Source of the DNA: Apodemus sylvaticus
Lineage: Eukaryota > Chordata > Mammalia > Rodentia > Muridae
Assembly (NCBI RefSeq): GCF_947179515.1
Contig: NC_067472.1
Coordinates: 104,969,506-105,033,505, forward strand
Direction of reading: 5' to 3'
Length of the DNA stretch: 64,000 nucleotides
Positions 53,031 through 63,405 of this stretch are shown here, piece after piece. Made by a program: the position numbers and the translations under genes. The notes beneath the pieces are model-generated. The model was not told the origin of the DNA. It did not search any database and worked only from the letters and a program-made list of their open reading frames with translations. Numbering within the stretch: position 1 is the stretch's first letter; each line of letters opens with the position of its first letter.

Positions 53031-54184
53031 TACTCCTAACTTTTCCAATCAGTCCTGGTAATTAACTCTGAGAACAGCTTTAGGTGAAGCTAGGTAACCT
53101 GGGTAGCCATTAAAACCCAGTTTAGCTGCTGTCCACTGGGTTAGCCTGTGGCTACGGCATGAATAAAAAGGGACTCCAGCCCCAAGGAACCTGGGAACTG
53201 TGACTCGGGAAGTCAAGGCAGGTGAAGGTTGGGGAGACTAACTTGGGGAAGCAGGGGCCAGAGGGCCTTGCAGGTCAGGGGTACCCAGGCCCTCAGCGGA
53301 AGGAACTGAAGGCAGAGAGAGGATGGAGCAGCCCTGGTGTGTTTGGGGGCTGTGAAAGCTCCTGCTCTGGAGAAGAGCTCTGTAGTCCCTCAGAGGCTCG
53401 ACAGGCAGGCCTGCAGATCTGGACCTGATCCCAGGCCAGTATTCCTTAGTTTTCAAAAAGAACAAAACCCTTTCTCTACTGGAGTCCTGGCACAGACTGT
53501 GAGACAGGCCAGCCACTTTGTTGTGTGAAGGGTGTGTCTTACTGCCTGGACCACTCCTCCCCATACTGCCCCAGCACCACTTTAGACTCCACGAGGAAAA
53601 ACTGCTCGTTAGGGCAGAGGGAATCCCTGATTGGGGTATAGAGAGCAAAACAGTCCTGAACTCAGGTTCAACCAGCCAGGAGCTGTGGGCAGGAAGCATT
53701 CTATGGGACTAGTCTCCAGAGGAGCCTGACAGAGTACTTCACTTGTCCCTGGTAAAAAACCCCCTGCCCAGGCCCTCTAGAGCTAGCCTGAGCTAACTTG
53801 GCCAGGAGAATAGCCTGTGGGAGGGAGTGATAAAAGAGTCTACCTGCCTCCTACTGCCACCTGCAAAGAAGGCCTTTGCGGGAGGCAGGAGTTGGCAGCA
53901 GGCCGCACTTTCAGAGCAGGTTGGCCGCCTTAGTAGAGGTCAGGGGCTAGGCAGTGAGTGACACATTCTCTAGGAGCCCCAGGAATCTTGGCTTCTCTCT
54001 CTGAGGTGATTTAGGTGAAGGAAGGACTTTGTCAGAGTTGAGCATATAAATGAAGGTTTCTAGGAACAAGCCTGAGGGCTGACAGACATGCGGCCCTTCA
54101 GGGCCTGGCTTTGCTGTGGCCCATACCAGCCTACCTGCTTCCCACACAACCAGGCCCCGACTTCCATAAGAATACTGGATGAGG
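53031..54184. other. intronic single-copy stretch
   Basis: No repeat or gene is recognised. A GATAA and a CACCTG E-box occur close together at about 53,828-53,864, too little to call an enhancer. Confidence 0.4.
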
Positions 54185-54320
54185 CTGGATGTAGTGACTT
54201 ATTCTTGTAATCCCAGGACTCTGAAGGTGGAAACAGAAGGATCAGGAATTCAGGTCATGTTAGCCAGTCATGGAAAGTTTGAGGCCAGCCTAGGCTCTAG
54301 AGACCCTGTCTGAAAAAAGG
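54185..54320 (+). repeat. B1/B4-type SINE
   Basis: GAGGCTGGATGTAGTGACTT, TTGTAATCCCAGGACTCTGA, GAGGCCAGCCTAGGCTCTAG and GACCCTGTCTGAAAAAAGG. Confidence 0.8.
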
Positions 54321-54364
54321 AAAATGCTGGAGACACGTGGCTTCCTTCTTTTTTACATCCTGTT

Positions 54365-54495
54365 CGCCTTCACTGTGTGACAGGAGTCTGACCTCGCTGT
54401 GGTTCAGGGCATGGCGTAGGTACATATAAAATGTGGATAATGACGGCTCCTGTTACAGCGCTGCTGTGAGCGCTGAATGTGATAACGTCTGGCGG
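54365..54495 (+). repeat. MIR SINE remnant
   Basis: CTTCACTGTGTGACAGGAGT, AAAATGTGGATAATGACGGC, CAGCGCTGCTGTGAGCGCTG and AATGTGATAACGTCTGGCG keep the MIR order well. Confidence 0.8.
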
Positions 54496-55424
54496 CTGGT
54501 CTGGGGCTCCAGAGGTGAGCGGGTGAGCCGGAAGCGGGCTGGAAGGGGTGGAGGGCGTGGCCTGGCCTGGCCTGCCTGAGGACAGACCGCAGCGAGGAGA
54601 GTGGTGCTTTGAGATGGGGCGCTGACAGTGGCTTAGAGTCATTCAGTAGGATGAGCGGAGTTCCCTATGGAAAGCGTTCAAGTCCCTGATGCAGCTTTTT
54701 CTAGGAAAGGGGCTCAGATCGGGTACAGAGCAGGGGTGAGACCCCGCGGCCTTGGTACTCTGCCTAATTCTCACTGGTAGATATCCCACCCTCCCTGTAG
54801 CTACCCATTCCTAGCAGGAGAGCTGGCCTACTCTCACTCCTTGCTCTGCAGGCCGGGGGCCCAGAGGTGGCTGTAATTGCCAGCGTGGTCCTGTAAATCC
54901 TGACTCCAAAGCCTTCCTGCAGAAAGAGGACTCATTTCGAAGCACCAGCCAATAGAAACTCAGCCCTAAAGTAGATGGGGATGGCCCTTTGGCCTAAAGC
55001 CTGCCTCTGAAGAAAGGGCAAAGCCAGGCCTTGGGCTGCAAAGTGAACAGCTGGACCTCCTGGCGAGTTGTCACCTGAGAGACTGGAAGTATTGGAGAGG
55101 GGACCAGAAAGAGACACCAAAGACAGAGGCTGTGCCCTCGGGTCTCGGAGAATCGGCCTGTTCCGGACCACATTGGTGCTAGGTGGCAGCCACCCCAGGA
55201 CCTGGTTCTGTGTATAGGTTAGAGGCACGGCTCAGTGCCAGGGATACCAGGAAGTGGTCTGAGACAGGGCAGAGAGCCATTAGACTGGATCTAACCAGTC
55301 CCTGCCCAGGGGGAGGTAGGAGAGTGAGCAGGAAGAGGCAGCCACAGCAGCCTTCCATATTCTTTTTGTACTGCCTAGTGTTTTTCCTGTGTGATTAGCC
55401 AACTGTGTGGTGCCACAGATGGAA
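54496..55424. other. intronic single-copy stretch
   Basis: Nothing recognised. Confidence 0.4.
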
Positions 55425-55525
55425 GGACGTGTAACTGGGTGTGGTGCATCGCACCTGTGATTCCAGCACTCAGGAGGCTGAGGCCAGTCTGGGCTACATC
55501 ATAAAACACTGTCCCAAAATAAAAA
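55425..55525 (+). repeat. B1 SINE with internal deletion
   Basis: ACTGGGTGTGGTGCATCGCA, CTGTGATTCCAGCACTCAGG, AGGCCAGTCTGGGCTACATC and an AAAATAAAAACAAAAG tail. Confidence 0.85.
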
Positions 55526-55539
55526 CAAAAGCTAAATAA

Positions 55540-55665
55540 GGCTGACCTCAGTGGGGAAAGGCTGACAAGTCTAATGACCTCAGTTCAGTCTCCAGGAGTC
55601 ACGTGGTGACACTGCAGGTTATCCTCTGGGCATGCATATACACAGCACACACACACACACAGAGT
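55540..55665 (+). repeat. B3-class SINE with CA tail
   Basis: GGCTGACCTCAGTGGGGAAA, AATGACCTCAGTTCAGTCTC and CAGGTTATCCTCTGGGCATG, then a short CA run. Confidence 0.65.
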
Positions 55666-55704
55666 GTAAAACAACAACAACACAGTAATAATAATAGTAA
55701 TGTT

Positions 55705-56560
55705 ACAAATACAGAGTATTTTCAGGTCTTTTGCTGTTAAAAACAGTACTTCAGCAAAGGAGTTGTACTACATTTCATTGTGGGAGTGGAGTTCCTTGGG
55801 GCATGAGATTGCTTAGACATTATGTGTATGTAATTTGCATTTTTGATGTTTCCTACATGCTGTGCCTCTAGCCATGTGAAGAGGCATGGCCTTACTAATC
55901 TGACTTTTGGACAATTGCCAAGCCAGTAGGTACTCATGACATCATAGGTGCCCGTGACGTCACTGCCGCGCTATGCTAACTCACATTTGTCTCGTACTTT
56001 TTCCCGTCCCTGTGTCTCTCTCAGTTGGTTGTTGGTACCTGGCTTAGCCATCTCTAGGAAGCTTCTAAACTCTGGGAAGGAGGATTTCATTCTTTGACTG
56101 AGTTATGAGTTGCAAATGTCTTTTCCTGATTTCTCACCTTTTTTTTTTTTTTTTTTGTCTTTTGAATGGGGTATATTTTTGTTCTGCTGAAGGCCTTGTT
56201 TTTAGTTTTGTAAATTTTAAGAAGTTTTTGTCAGTGTGTGTGAGCGCAGAGTACATGTGGAGGTCAGAGTGGTTTTGTAGCATCGGTTTCCCTTTGTCTT
56301 CTTCGAGTGAGTTCTAGGGATCCAGAGGCTTTTGGCATAACCGACATTACCCACTGGGCCCTCTTGCTGCCTTAGAGAGGTTTATTTATTGCTGTTTTTA
56401 AGTGTGGTCTAATTTATCAAGCCGTTATTTTCTGACTGTTAGCCTTGGAGCCCTGGTTAGAAAGTCTCCCTCCCTCTGATGGTTTATGGTTGTTTTTGTT
56501 TTACATCTCAGTGTTTGATCTGCATGGACTTGATCCTGCCGAGCAGTGGGAGTTACAGCA
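55705..56560 (-). repeat. old LINE-1 ORF2-region remnant, antisense, with nested B3
   Basis: Successive matches to antisense L1M: GTGGGAGTGGAGTTCCTTGG, TATGTAATTTGCATTTTTGA, ATGAGTTGCAAATGTCTTTT, GTGTGGTCTAATTTATCAAG and TCTGCATGGACTTGATCC. A reversed B3 (about 56,225-56,380: ACATGTGGAGGTCAGAGTGG, GAGTTCTAGGGATCCAGAGG) interrupts it. Confidence 0.65.
55955..55962. promoter_or_regulatory. consensus CRE (TGACGTCA)
   Basis: A full palindromic CREB/ATF site. A variant TGACATCA occurs 18 bases upstream. Both sit within DNA that also looks like old L1. Confidence 0.4.
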
Positions 56561-56871
56561 CTAGCTCTCCTGTGGCTGGTATTTTGAGCTGAGGAGTCAT
56601 AGCTGTGTCATCTTTCTGAAAGGGGCTGTGAAGGCCTGTGGGGGAGTGAGGCTGTGACTTTTGAGGGTCAGGGACAGAAAGGATGAAGAAGGAGCTGGAG
56701 CGACACCAGGAGAATTCGGTGGCATTTGGAGGAGAGGGCACAAGTTGGCTTTACAGCATTCCCAAATTCTCTGTGCTGTGTGACTCTGGAGAAGTCCCAC
56801 CACCTCCCTGAGCCTCCAGCATGGTAGCTGGAGGGGACCCTGGGTAGCAAGCACCCTGACTGCTGGGCTGA

Positions 56872-56872
<1 letters not shown>
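56561..56872. other. intronic single-copy stretch
   Basis: Nothing recognised. Confidence 0.4.

Positions 56873-56909
<37 letters not shown>
56873..56909 (+). repeat. G37 homopolymer
   Basis: Thirty-seven uninterrupted G, preceded by TGAC and followed by AGGAGGCGGG. The proline-rich minus-strand open frames over it are artefacts. The true length may differ because such runs are hard to sequence. Confidence 0.9.
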
Positions 56910-56910
<1 letters not shown>

Positions 56911-57566
56911 GGAGGCGGGATGCAGAGGGTGGCTTGCTGGAACTTGTCGGAAGCACACAGAGGCTGGCAGCCGAGCTCACTGTGTTCCTGGAGTGGGCAG
57001 GTGGGAAGGCCAAGGGGCGGGCGCCTGTTTAAAAATACCCACTGCAGCCTGGCACAGCAAGCCGGGATCCAGATCCAGATCCCTCCAGATCCAGGAATGG
57101 CCAGGGTTACTGGGAGCAGACACATTACGCTCTGTCTCAGGACAGCTCTCCGTCCAGCCATAACCAGCCTGAACAGGCACCCTCATCCTCTCTAGAGATG
57201 CAGGGATGCCGGATTGTGGACAGGTCACATCTCAGAAGCTAATTAGCCCTGCCACTGCTGTGGACTTGGCTTTTGATTTCTAGTGAGTCCTTGGCCCTTG
57301 GAGTCCCTAGCTATCTATCAAAGGACACAGTTGGCCTCTCCCTGGCTGTCTCTCCCATCCATCAGATAGAATAGAAAAGGGAGATCCTGGGAGCCCTTTG
57401 CTCCTCACTTCCTTTATAGGTGGGGCTACTGAGGCCATGGGGGGGGGGGGCTCTGGATCACCATCTCCTGCTTGGGGCGTCTGGCCCTTCCTCCCTGCCC
57501 TCAGCATGGCCTATACCAACTCCCCACCCCCACTCCAGGGCCCCAGTGGTCAAATTCCAGGGCTGC
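56910..57566. other. intronic single-copy, GC-rich stretch
   Basis: It includes a small direct repeat of GATCCA units near 57,065-57,096 and a G10-G11 run near 57,440. A MEF2-like TTAAAAATAC lies at about 57,029. No exon is recognised. Confidence 0.4.
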
Positions 57567-57582
57567 CGTTGCCATGGCAACG
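57567..57582. promoter_or_regulatory. perfect X-box palindrome (RFX-family site)
   Basis: CGTTGCCATGGCAACG is a 16-bp perfect palindrome containing the full inverted-repeat X-box GTTGCCATGGCAAC, the highest-affinity form for RFX homodimers. It sits in single-copy GC-rich DNA of Arhgef17 intron 1. Confidence 0.7.
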
Positions 57583-58855
57583 ACCAGCTCACTAGGCCTC
57601 TCCTCTGGGGTTTTCCACAAGGCCCTTGTCCAGGGAGGAGGCAGAAGGGCCTCCCACCCTTAGGGCCTAGGGAGTCGGGAGAAGGCTGGGGAGGAGGTCA
57701 GGCCCAGCTGGTTGCTCATTTGTTTTCCAAACAAGAAAATGGAAAAGGCTGATAGGACTGCCAGCAAATGGCCGCCCGCTAAGGCACAGAGTGGGAGGGA
57801 TAGAGGTGTCCCCATCTAGGCAGGGGCCTTGGGAGCCACCGAGGACGCCTCCTCCAGCCTTACTTGGAGAATCACTCCCATAGAAAACCCTAGAGTGAAA
57901 CATTCTGGAAGGCTGGGTGGGTAGAGAGCCTCCACCCAGACACTGAAGGCCCGGCAGACGGCAGCCGTTGGCCCTGTTTCCGTAGGGGAAGCTGTTCCCA
58001 GAGCACCAGTGCAGGGAGTGACTGAGCTCTTCCCTTCTGGAGGTGTGCAAGCAAGGACTGCAGGGACTGTCGTGGAGGAGGCTGAACCACCTGCCTTCCA
58101 AGAGTCCCTTAGAGCCTTCTTCCTGATGTAATGATTCAGCCTTACTTACAACAGCCAGTATTGTTGAGTGCCGCCTTGATTCCCGGTGCTGTGCTAAGTA
58201 AATGCTTTCTACTCTCTGCATTATAGATGAGAAAACTCGAGATACAGGATTGGTCTTCCTGAGTCAACCATCAGGAGTGTTCCTGGCTGTCTCTTCTTCT
58301 GCCCTGTCTCCACGCCCTGGGCACTGCCCATTGTTGACATTCTGCTGTCTTCTTCCAAGTGTACCCTTTTCTCTCTCTGTCTTTATCTCTGTCCCTCGAT
58401 TTACATTGAGATGACACAATGTGTTGATATGAGTGCCTTTTGCTTTCATTTGATAACGCAGTGGACTCCTTCTTTGTCATATTGCAGAGATCTTCATGAG
58501 GGCCGTGACACAGGAACCCTCCCTGCGGTTGGCATTGAAGCAGGCTGCGTGGGTACAACCCGTGTGTGAGAGCCCAGGCTGCAGGCCTCAGGCTTGCCGC
58601 TGGCTGGAAGAGCGCGCCTCCTGGCACTCTGGGCAGATGTAACTGTCCCACCTCTTGTACCCAGGGTCCCCTGGGTGTGGAGTCCTTTCTGCCCGAGAGA
58701 TCTTGAGTCCTGCCTTGTCTGTGACATAGGTAATAATAGGGCCCACCCAGCAGCTTATTTTGAGGTTAAGCCAACACCTGTGAGGTGCTTCGTCAGCAGA
58801 GTGAAATCCTCCACAGACGGGACTGCTAATTTTAGATCTTTGCTGTCTTCCTGGC
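57583..58855. other. intronic single-copy stretch with a MIR trace
   Basis: A reversed MIR-like piece is visible at about 58,165-58,255 (CGGTGCTGTGCTAAGTAAAT, TGCATTATAGATGAGAAAAC). The rest is unrecognised. Confidence 0.4.
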
Positions 58856-58859
58856 CTCG

Positions 58860-58940
58860 GACTCTGTAAAGTTAAGTGATTTATCCAAAGTCCCAGCCAC
58901 TTAGTGGTCAGTGGCAGAGGGAGGATTTGGGTCCAGCCCA
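58860..58940 (-). repeat. MIR SINE remnant, antisense
   Basis: AAGTTAAGTGATTTATCCAA, AGTCCCAGCCACTTAGTGG and CAGAGGGAGGATTTGGGTCC match the reversed MIR core. Confidence 0.7.
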
Positions 58941-59567
58941 CGGCCTAGTCATGGAACCAGCAAGTTATGACTTGTGCCAAGTCTCAGTGCTCTCTGAGTG
59001 GATGCGGAGCCTTAGGAGATGTAGTGCTGTGGCGTTCTGCACACACTGCCACTCACTGCTGACAACCGGAAGTGGAGAGACTCTAAGGACTCAGAGCAAA
59101 GCCTCAGGAGTGGTCCTCTGAGTGGTCAGGGTGCCTTCCTAAGGTGGACTTTGGTCCTGGGACGAGAAGCAGCCCCGCCGTCTGACACTGGCTGACCTTC
59201 AGACTAGCATCTTCTGGGAGCTGAGGGCTGGTCACTAGCTGCTGGGAAAAGCACAGATAGCCTAGAAGCACAAGCCACTGGTGGTCAGGCAGAGCTCACG
59301 TCTGCCAGTGTGGCCCAGGCCTAGTTGTGGCCCTTGGCTTGCAGGGACCTCTGAGCCCCCGCTGGGTAGGAAGCTGAGCGAGCTGGCCTGGTGTGATGAC
59401 AGAGACTTCTGTGGGGTCTGGGCTGAGCCAAGCACACTAGGGTTACTGTAGCCAGTTGGTACCAGTATGCCCTGGAGTGTCCGGTCAGAGTAAGGTGAGG
59501 CCATGGTACATCCTAGCTGTGTGGGTACTTCTGGCCAAGTGAAGAGACCCTAAAACCCTGAGGCCCT
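58941..59567. other. intronic single-copy stretch
   Basis: Nothing recognised. Confidence 0.4.
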
Positions 59568-59755
59568 ACCAGGCTGTGGTGGCACACACCTTTAATCCCA
59601 GGAGGCAGAGGCAGGCAGAGCTCTGAGTTAGAGGCCAGCCTGGTATACAGAGCTAATTCCAGGACAGCCAGGACTACGCAAAGAAACCCTATCTCTTTAA
59701 AAAAACAAACAAACAAACAAAAAAGCAAAAGCAAAAACAAACAAAATAAAAAAAC
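59568..59755 (+). repeat. B1 SINE with long A-rich tail
   Basis: GGCTGTGGTGGCACACACCT, TTAATCCCAGGAGGCAGAGG, TAGAGGCCAGCCTGGTATAC, CAGGACAGCCAGGACTACGC and a (CAAA)n/GCAAAA tail. Confidence 0.94.
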
Positions 59756-59819
59756 CCTGAGGTCCTGAGACACACTGTGTTGGAAACAATACCATATGTC
59801 CAGCAGAAAGGAAAAGCCC

Positions 59820-59975
59820 CTGCTGAGCTGTGGCAGCGCATGCCTTCAATCCTGGCACTCAGGCAGCAGAGGCAAGCAGAACTCTGTGAGAACTGGTCTA
59901 CAAAGTGAGTTCCAGGATAGACAGGGCCACACAGAGAAACCCTGTCTCAAAAAAAAACAAACCCACAAAACAAAG
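59820..59975 (+). repeat. B1 SINE
   Basis: GCTGTGGCAGCGCATGCCTT, CAATCCTGGCACTCAGGCAG, GTCTACAAAGTGAGTTCCAG and GAGAAACCCTGTCTC with an A-rich tail. Confidence 0.94.
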
Positions 59976-61677
59976 AGAGAGAAGGGATTCAGTGGTGGGA
60001 ATGGTCCCTCTGCCCTTTCATTTCCGGAGGCTGATGGAGACACGGCCTCTTCACCTCACTGCCTCTTCACCCCTGATGCTCCCTGTCCTTGCCTGCTTCC
60101 TCACACCTGTGTGCTGACTACGCCTGTGGGAACTGGGCTCTAGGCCTTGGCGCTGCCTCCTCTCTCCGTCCGGGGCCCCCAGATCTTGTTACTGTCCTCT
60201 GCTGTAACAGACTGCATCCTTGACTGGCACCCCATAGGTCTGTAGCATAATGAAAAGGATAGACTGGTTTGGGAGTCTTGACGGGGCAGTTGGCGCCTGG
60301 CCTGGCCTGAGGTGAGGTTGGTGAGGGAGATTTCAGGCTTCCTGGAAAAAGCAGAGCATAAGATTAAATGGGACTTGACCCAGCCAAGAGCAAGGAGCAG
60401 GTGGGGATAGGACCCCGTCCTCCCGCTGAGGAGGGAGAGGCAGCAGGGAGGGCACAGCAGCAGGCAGGACTCGTCCAGCTCATCTCCTTGGGCCTTTGGT
60501 GGCCTGAGCAGGATTTCTGGCATTGTCTAAGTAGGGAAGATGGCCTCTTTTGGCTGTGGGGCTTTGAGAGTCTCTAGGATTTATAGACAGCCCAGTCAGG
60601 GCCTGTCCTTTACTCCCTGGGGCTCTGGCCTGAGGCTGGCTTGGCCTTTCCCAGGGTGCCTGGCGCAAGGCCCAATGAATCATCTTCCGCCCTGCAGGCA
60701 AGACACCCCATCTCTACCAACAGTGTACAAATGGAGCCCCCCCCCCATATGTGCCTGATCTGAAGGAAGGAGGGAGTTGGAGGGGCTGGAATCAAACCCT
60801 AGAAACTTCCGTTCCCATGACCCTTCACCCCAGTCTCCCTCCGTGCTACCAAAATGGGTGGAGATGGGAGAGAGCCATTCTTTCTAGAGCAGCCACCGAG
60901 CTGTAGCTCTGGCATGTTCCAGGTAGGGCCACAGACACTGAGGGAAAGGTATTCACAGCTAGACGAGGCAGCGGTTGGAGTTCAGACCACGTGGGGCCCC
61001 GCTGGCCTGGGTAGCATTCTGAATGTGGTTTGGATATTTGAATGAATTTTTAAAGCTGTTAGGGGAGGCCTCCTGGAAGTCATCACATCCTGGGGTTTCA
61101 CAGGCAGGGCACAGACGTGTGTGCAGAGGTATATCCTAGGAGCCCCTAAAATACAAACTTACCAGACTGATTAGCAAGTGTTACTCCCATCTCCAAGGCT
61201 CGCCCTCAGTTATGACCTGTAAAATGGTGGGTGCAGGGGAGAAAAGGGCAGAGAAGGGTGAGGTCAGAGTGGACTGTCTCGTTAGATGCTTTTCACATCT
61301 GCTTAGGTCCGACTTCCCCTCCAGCCCCCATCTCCTACTTCTGTTATCTGGGACAAGAAACTTTGCCTTCGAAGCCTAGAAGGATCAACTGTATCTTCTT
61401 GAAACTGGAGGGAGTGGAGTGACAGAATACAAAAAGAAAAAAATATTTTTTAAAAAAAAAATCATGTTAAATTCAAACCACATGCCCTACAATCCCAGTC
61501 CTGCAGGCCTCTGCTGCCACCTAGGAGTGTTTGGTGGAAGTGCAGCCTGGGGCCCCAGGTTCCTGACTTCTCCAGCCATGCCTTCCGGCCCAGGACTGCC
61601 AATCACCCTCTGGGAACCTAGGGTGGAATTCAGTGGGGAATTCAGAGCCCTCTTGACCTTTCCCACCTCCTTCATCT
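59976..61677. other. intronic single-copy stretch, 1.7 kb
   Basis: No SINE, LINE or exon is recognised. A C run of about 9 lies at 60,738 and an A-rich patch at about 61,430-61,460. Confidence 0.4.
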
Positions 61678-61735
61678 ATTTACAGAAGGGGAAACCAAGT
61701 CACAGAGCAAGAAGGCCAGTCGATAGATACAAGCT
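61678..61735 (-). repeat. MIR trace, antisense
   Basis: TTTACAGAAGGGGAAACCAA and GTCACAGAGCAAGAAGGCCA resemble the reversed MIR core. Confidence 0.5.
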
Positions 61736-62520
61736 ATGTTCCTAGTGTATGTCTACTGTATGCTAATTCCTGTTTTGATTATTATTCTTGTAGTTCTGGG
61801 GCAGGCAAACATTGAGGTCTCTCTTCTATTTCCATCTATTTCTTTGCCATCCAGGAAAAAGAATACAGCTGTCACCGCACTTCCTAGTTCAGGGTGCCCC
61901 GGGTCTGGCCTGACTTCTGTTTATGTACTTTGTACTTTGGAAGTCATTCAACTGCTCTGATACGCCATTTGCTTGGGGTTACATCCCAGCGTGGACCACT
62001 CCACTGAACTTCTCAGCACACATCCTGTGGGAACCGGGGTCTTTCCTAGATCTTGGTGATCCTGGGTGGTCAGAGAGGTGCTCCTGGATTCTGTAACTGT
62101 CTTCCAAGACTGGCAAAGTCTAGATCTGTAGCATGTTGAAGAAGAATGGACTGGGGAGTTATCACAGGGCACTCAAGAACAGTGTGAGGCCTACATAGGG
62201 CTATGGAGAAAAACTGTACCTCAAGTCCCTGTCAAGGACCTGGCAGTGTGTGCTATGCCTTGGGGTCTGGGATGGGCCAGGAGTGTTGTAGTCAGGGATT
62301 TTCTTCTAGACTGAGAGATGGGCCAGCCAGGTTTAGCCATCACAAGGCAGCCTGAACCCCAGCCTGGGGAGGGAGGGTTACCTCTTTCTTCTCTTACAGC
62401 CAATAGATCTTTAGTTTCTTACTACTGGCCTGCTAGGGTTCCAGCCTGACCCCGCCCACCCGGGGCCATCAGATGAAATGTAGTTTCATGCAGAAATCAT
62501 TCTGGCTACACTTTTCTGCC
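61736..62520. other. intronic stretch, nothing clear
   Basis: No firm repeat or exon. Weak B1-like wording near 62,185-62,260 is too diverged to call. Confidence 0.35.
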
Positions 62521-62524
62521 AGTA

Positions 62525-62625
62525 TAGCTAGAGCCCTGGGTTCAAGCACTGCCTCTTACTGTCTGCAGGGCCCTGGTGTCCTTGTCCGCCTCACTGGGCC
62601 TCTGTCTCCCTTTCACTGTGAGTTT
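62525..62625 (+). repeat. MIR SINE remnant
   Basis: GCCCTGGGTTCAAGCACTGC, CTCTTACTGTCTGCAGGGCC and CTCACTGGGCCTCTGTCTCC follow MIR sense order. Confidence 0.65.
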
Positions 62626-62749
62626 CATGGCAGGCAGGTGGTGCCTGGGCTAGACTCGTTCCCCTCAGATACTAACTGTAGTATCGATGTTTGGCTGGGG
62701 TCTCGCCGAAGCTGCTAGTTGGAATACCCGTGCATGGCGTGTGGCCCCG

Positions 62750-62766
62750 CCCCCCCCCCCCCCCCC
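62750..62766 (+). repeat. C17 homopolymer
   Basis: Seventeen consecutive C after GGCCCCG. Confidence 0.9.
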
Positions 62767-62789
62767 GACATGCAGCTGGGTTTATGAAT

Positions 62790-62935
62790 AAGCAGGCTGT
62801 CAGGCTTCGTGGCACAAGCCCAGAATCCCAGGTACTGGGGAGGCTGAGGTAGGAGCATTCAGGGCCTGCCACAGCTAGTTCAAGGGTAACTTGGGCAACT
62901 TAGTGAGGCCCTGTGTCAATGTTAGAAATATCGTT
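62790..62935 (+). repeat. 7SL-type SINE monomer (B1/B4-related)
   Basis: CTTCGTGGCACAAGCCCAGA, ATCCCAGGTACTGGGGAGGC, TGAGGTAGGAGCATTC and GGGCAACTTAGTGAGGCCCT. The last part is closer to the ancestral 7SL monomer than the other B1 copies here, so this may be an old proto-B1 piece. Confidence 0.65.
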
Positions 62936-62945
62936 TTTAATGTCT

Positions 62946-63074
62946 AGAGGAAGCCAGGTGTGGTGACTCAAGCGTTTAGTCCCAGCACTTGGTAAACAGA
63001 GGCGGGAGGATTTTTGTAAATTACAGGCTAGCCAGGGCTACATGGGGAGACCATCTCGCACAAACAAACAAACA
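62946..63074 (+). repeat. B1 SINE
   Basis: AAGCCAGGTGTGGTGACTCA, TTTAGTCCCAGCACTTGGTA, CAGGCTAGCCAGGGCTACAT and a (CAAA)n tail. Confidence 0.85.
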
Positions 63075-63320
63075 GGAACTAGAGGCCTGTGTCAGCCGGT
63101 TAGCACTTGTTGCTCTTGCAGAGGACTTGGATTTGGGTTCCAGCACCTGCACGGTAGCTCACAGCCATCCATAACTTTAGTTCCAGGGGATCCGACACCC
63201 TCTTCCGGCACATAAGAGCTCCAAGCATGCATGTGGTGTACATACATACATGCAGGCAACATACATATATTGCAGGCAACGCACACACATGAAATCTAAA
63301 ACTTTTTAAATAAATTAAAT
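63075..63320 (+). repeat. B2 SINE, long form
   Basis: GTCAGCCGGTTAGCACTTGT, TGGGTTCCAGCACCTGCACG, GTTCCAGGGGATCCGACACC, CTCTTCCGGCACATAAGAGC and an AAATAAATTAAATG end. A CATACATA/GCAGGCAAC tandem patch lies near 63,240-63,280. Confidence 0.85.
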
Positions 63321-63334
63321 GAAAGCAAACAAAG

Positions 63335-63405
63335 GAACCGCTCAGTGGTGGAGTCCTTGCTTGGCATGGAGAAGCCCCGGGTTCAATCCCTGAAGCCACA
63401 AAAAG
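63335..63405 (+). repeat. ID-like SINE
   Basis: GGAACCGCTCAGTGGTGGAG, TCCTTGCTTGGCATGGAGAA and GCCCCGGGTTCAATCCCTGA keep the tRNA-Ala-derived ID core (A and B boxes). It is diverged from the rat master sequence. Confidence 0.7.

Noticed and set aside
63335..63405. tRNA gene
   Set aside because: The A and B boxes belong to an ID-type SINE; no cloverleaf with an anticodon arm is seen. The same applies to the B2 copies.
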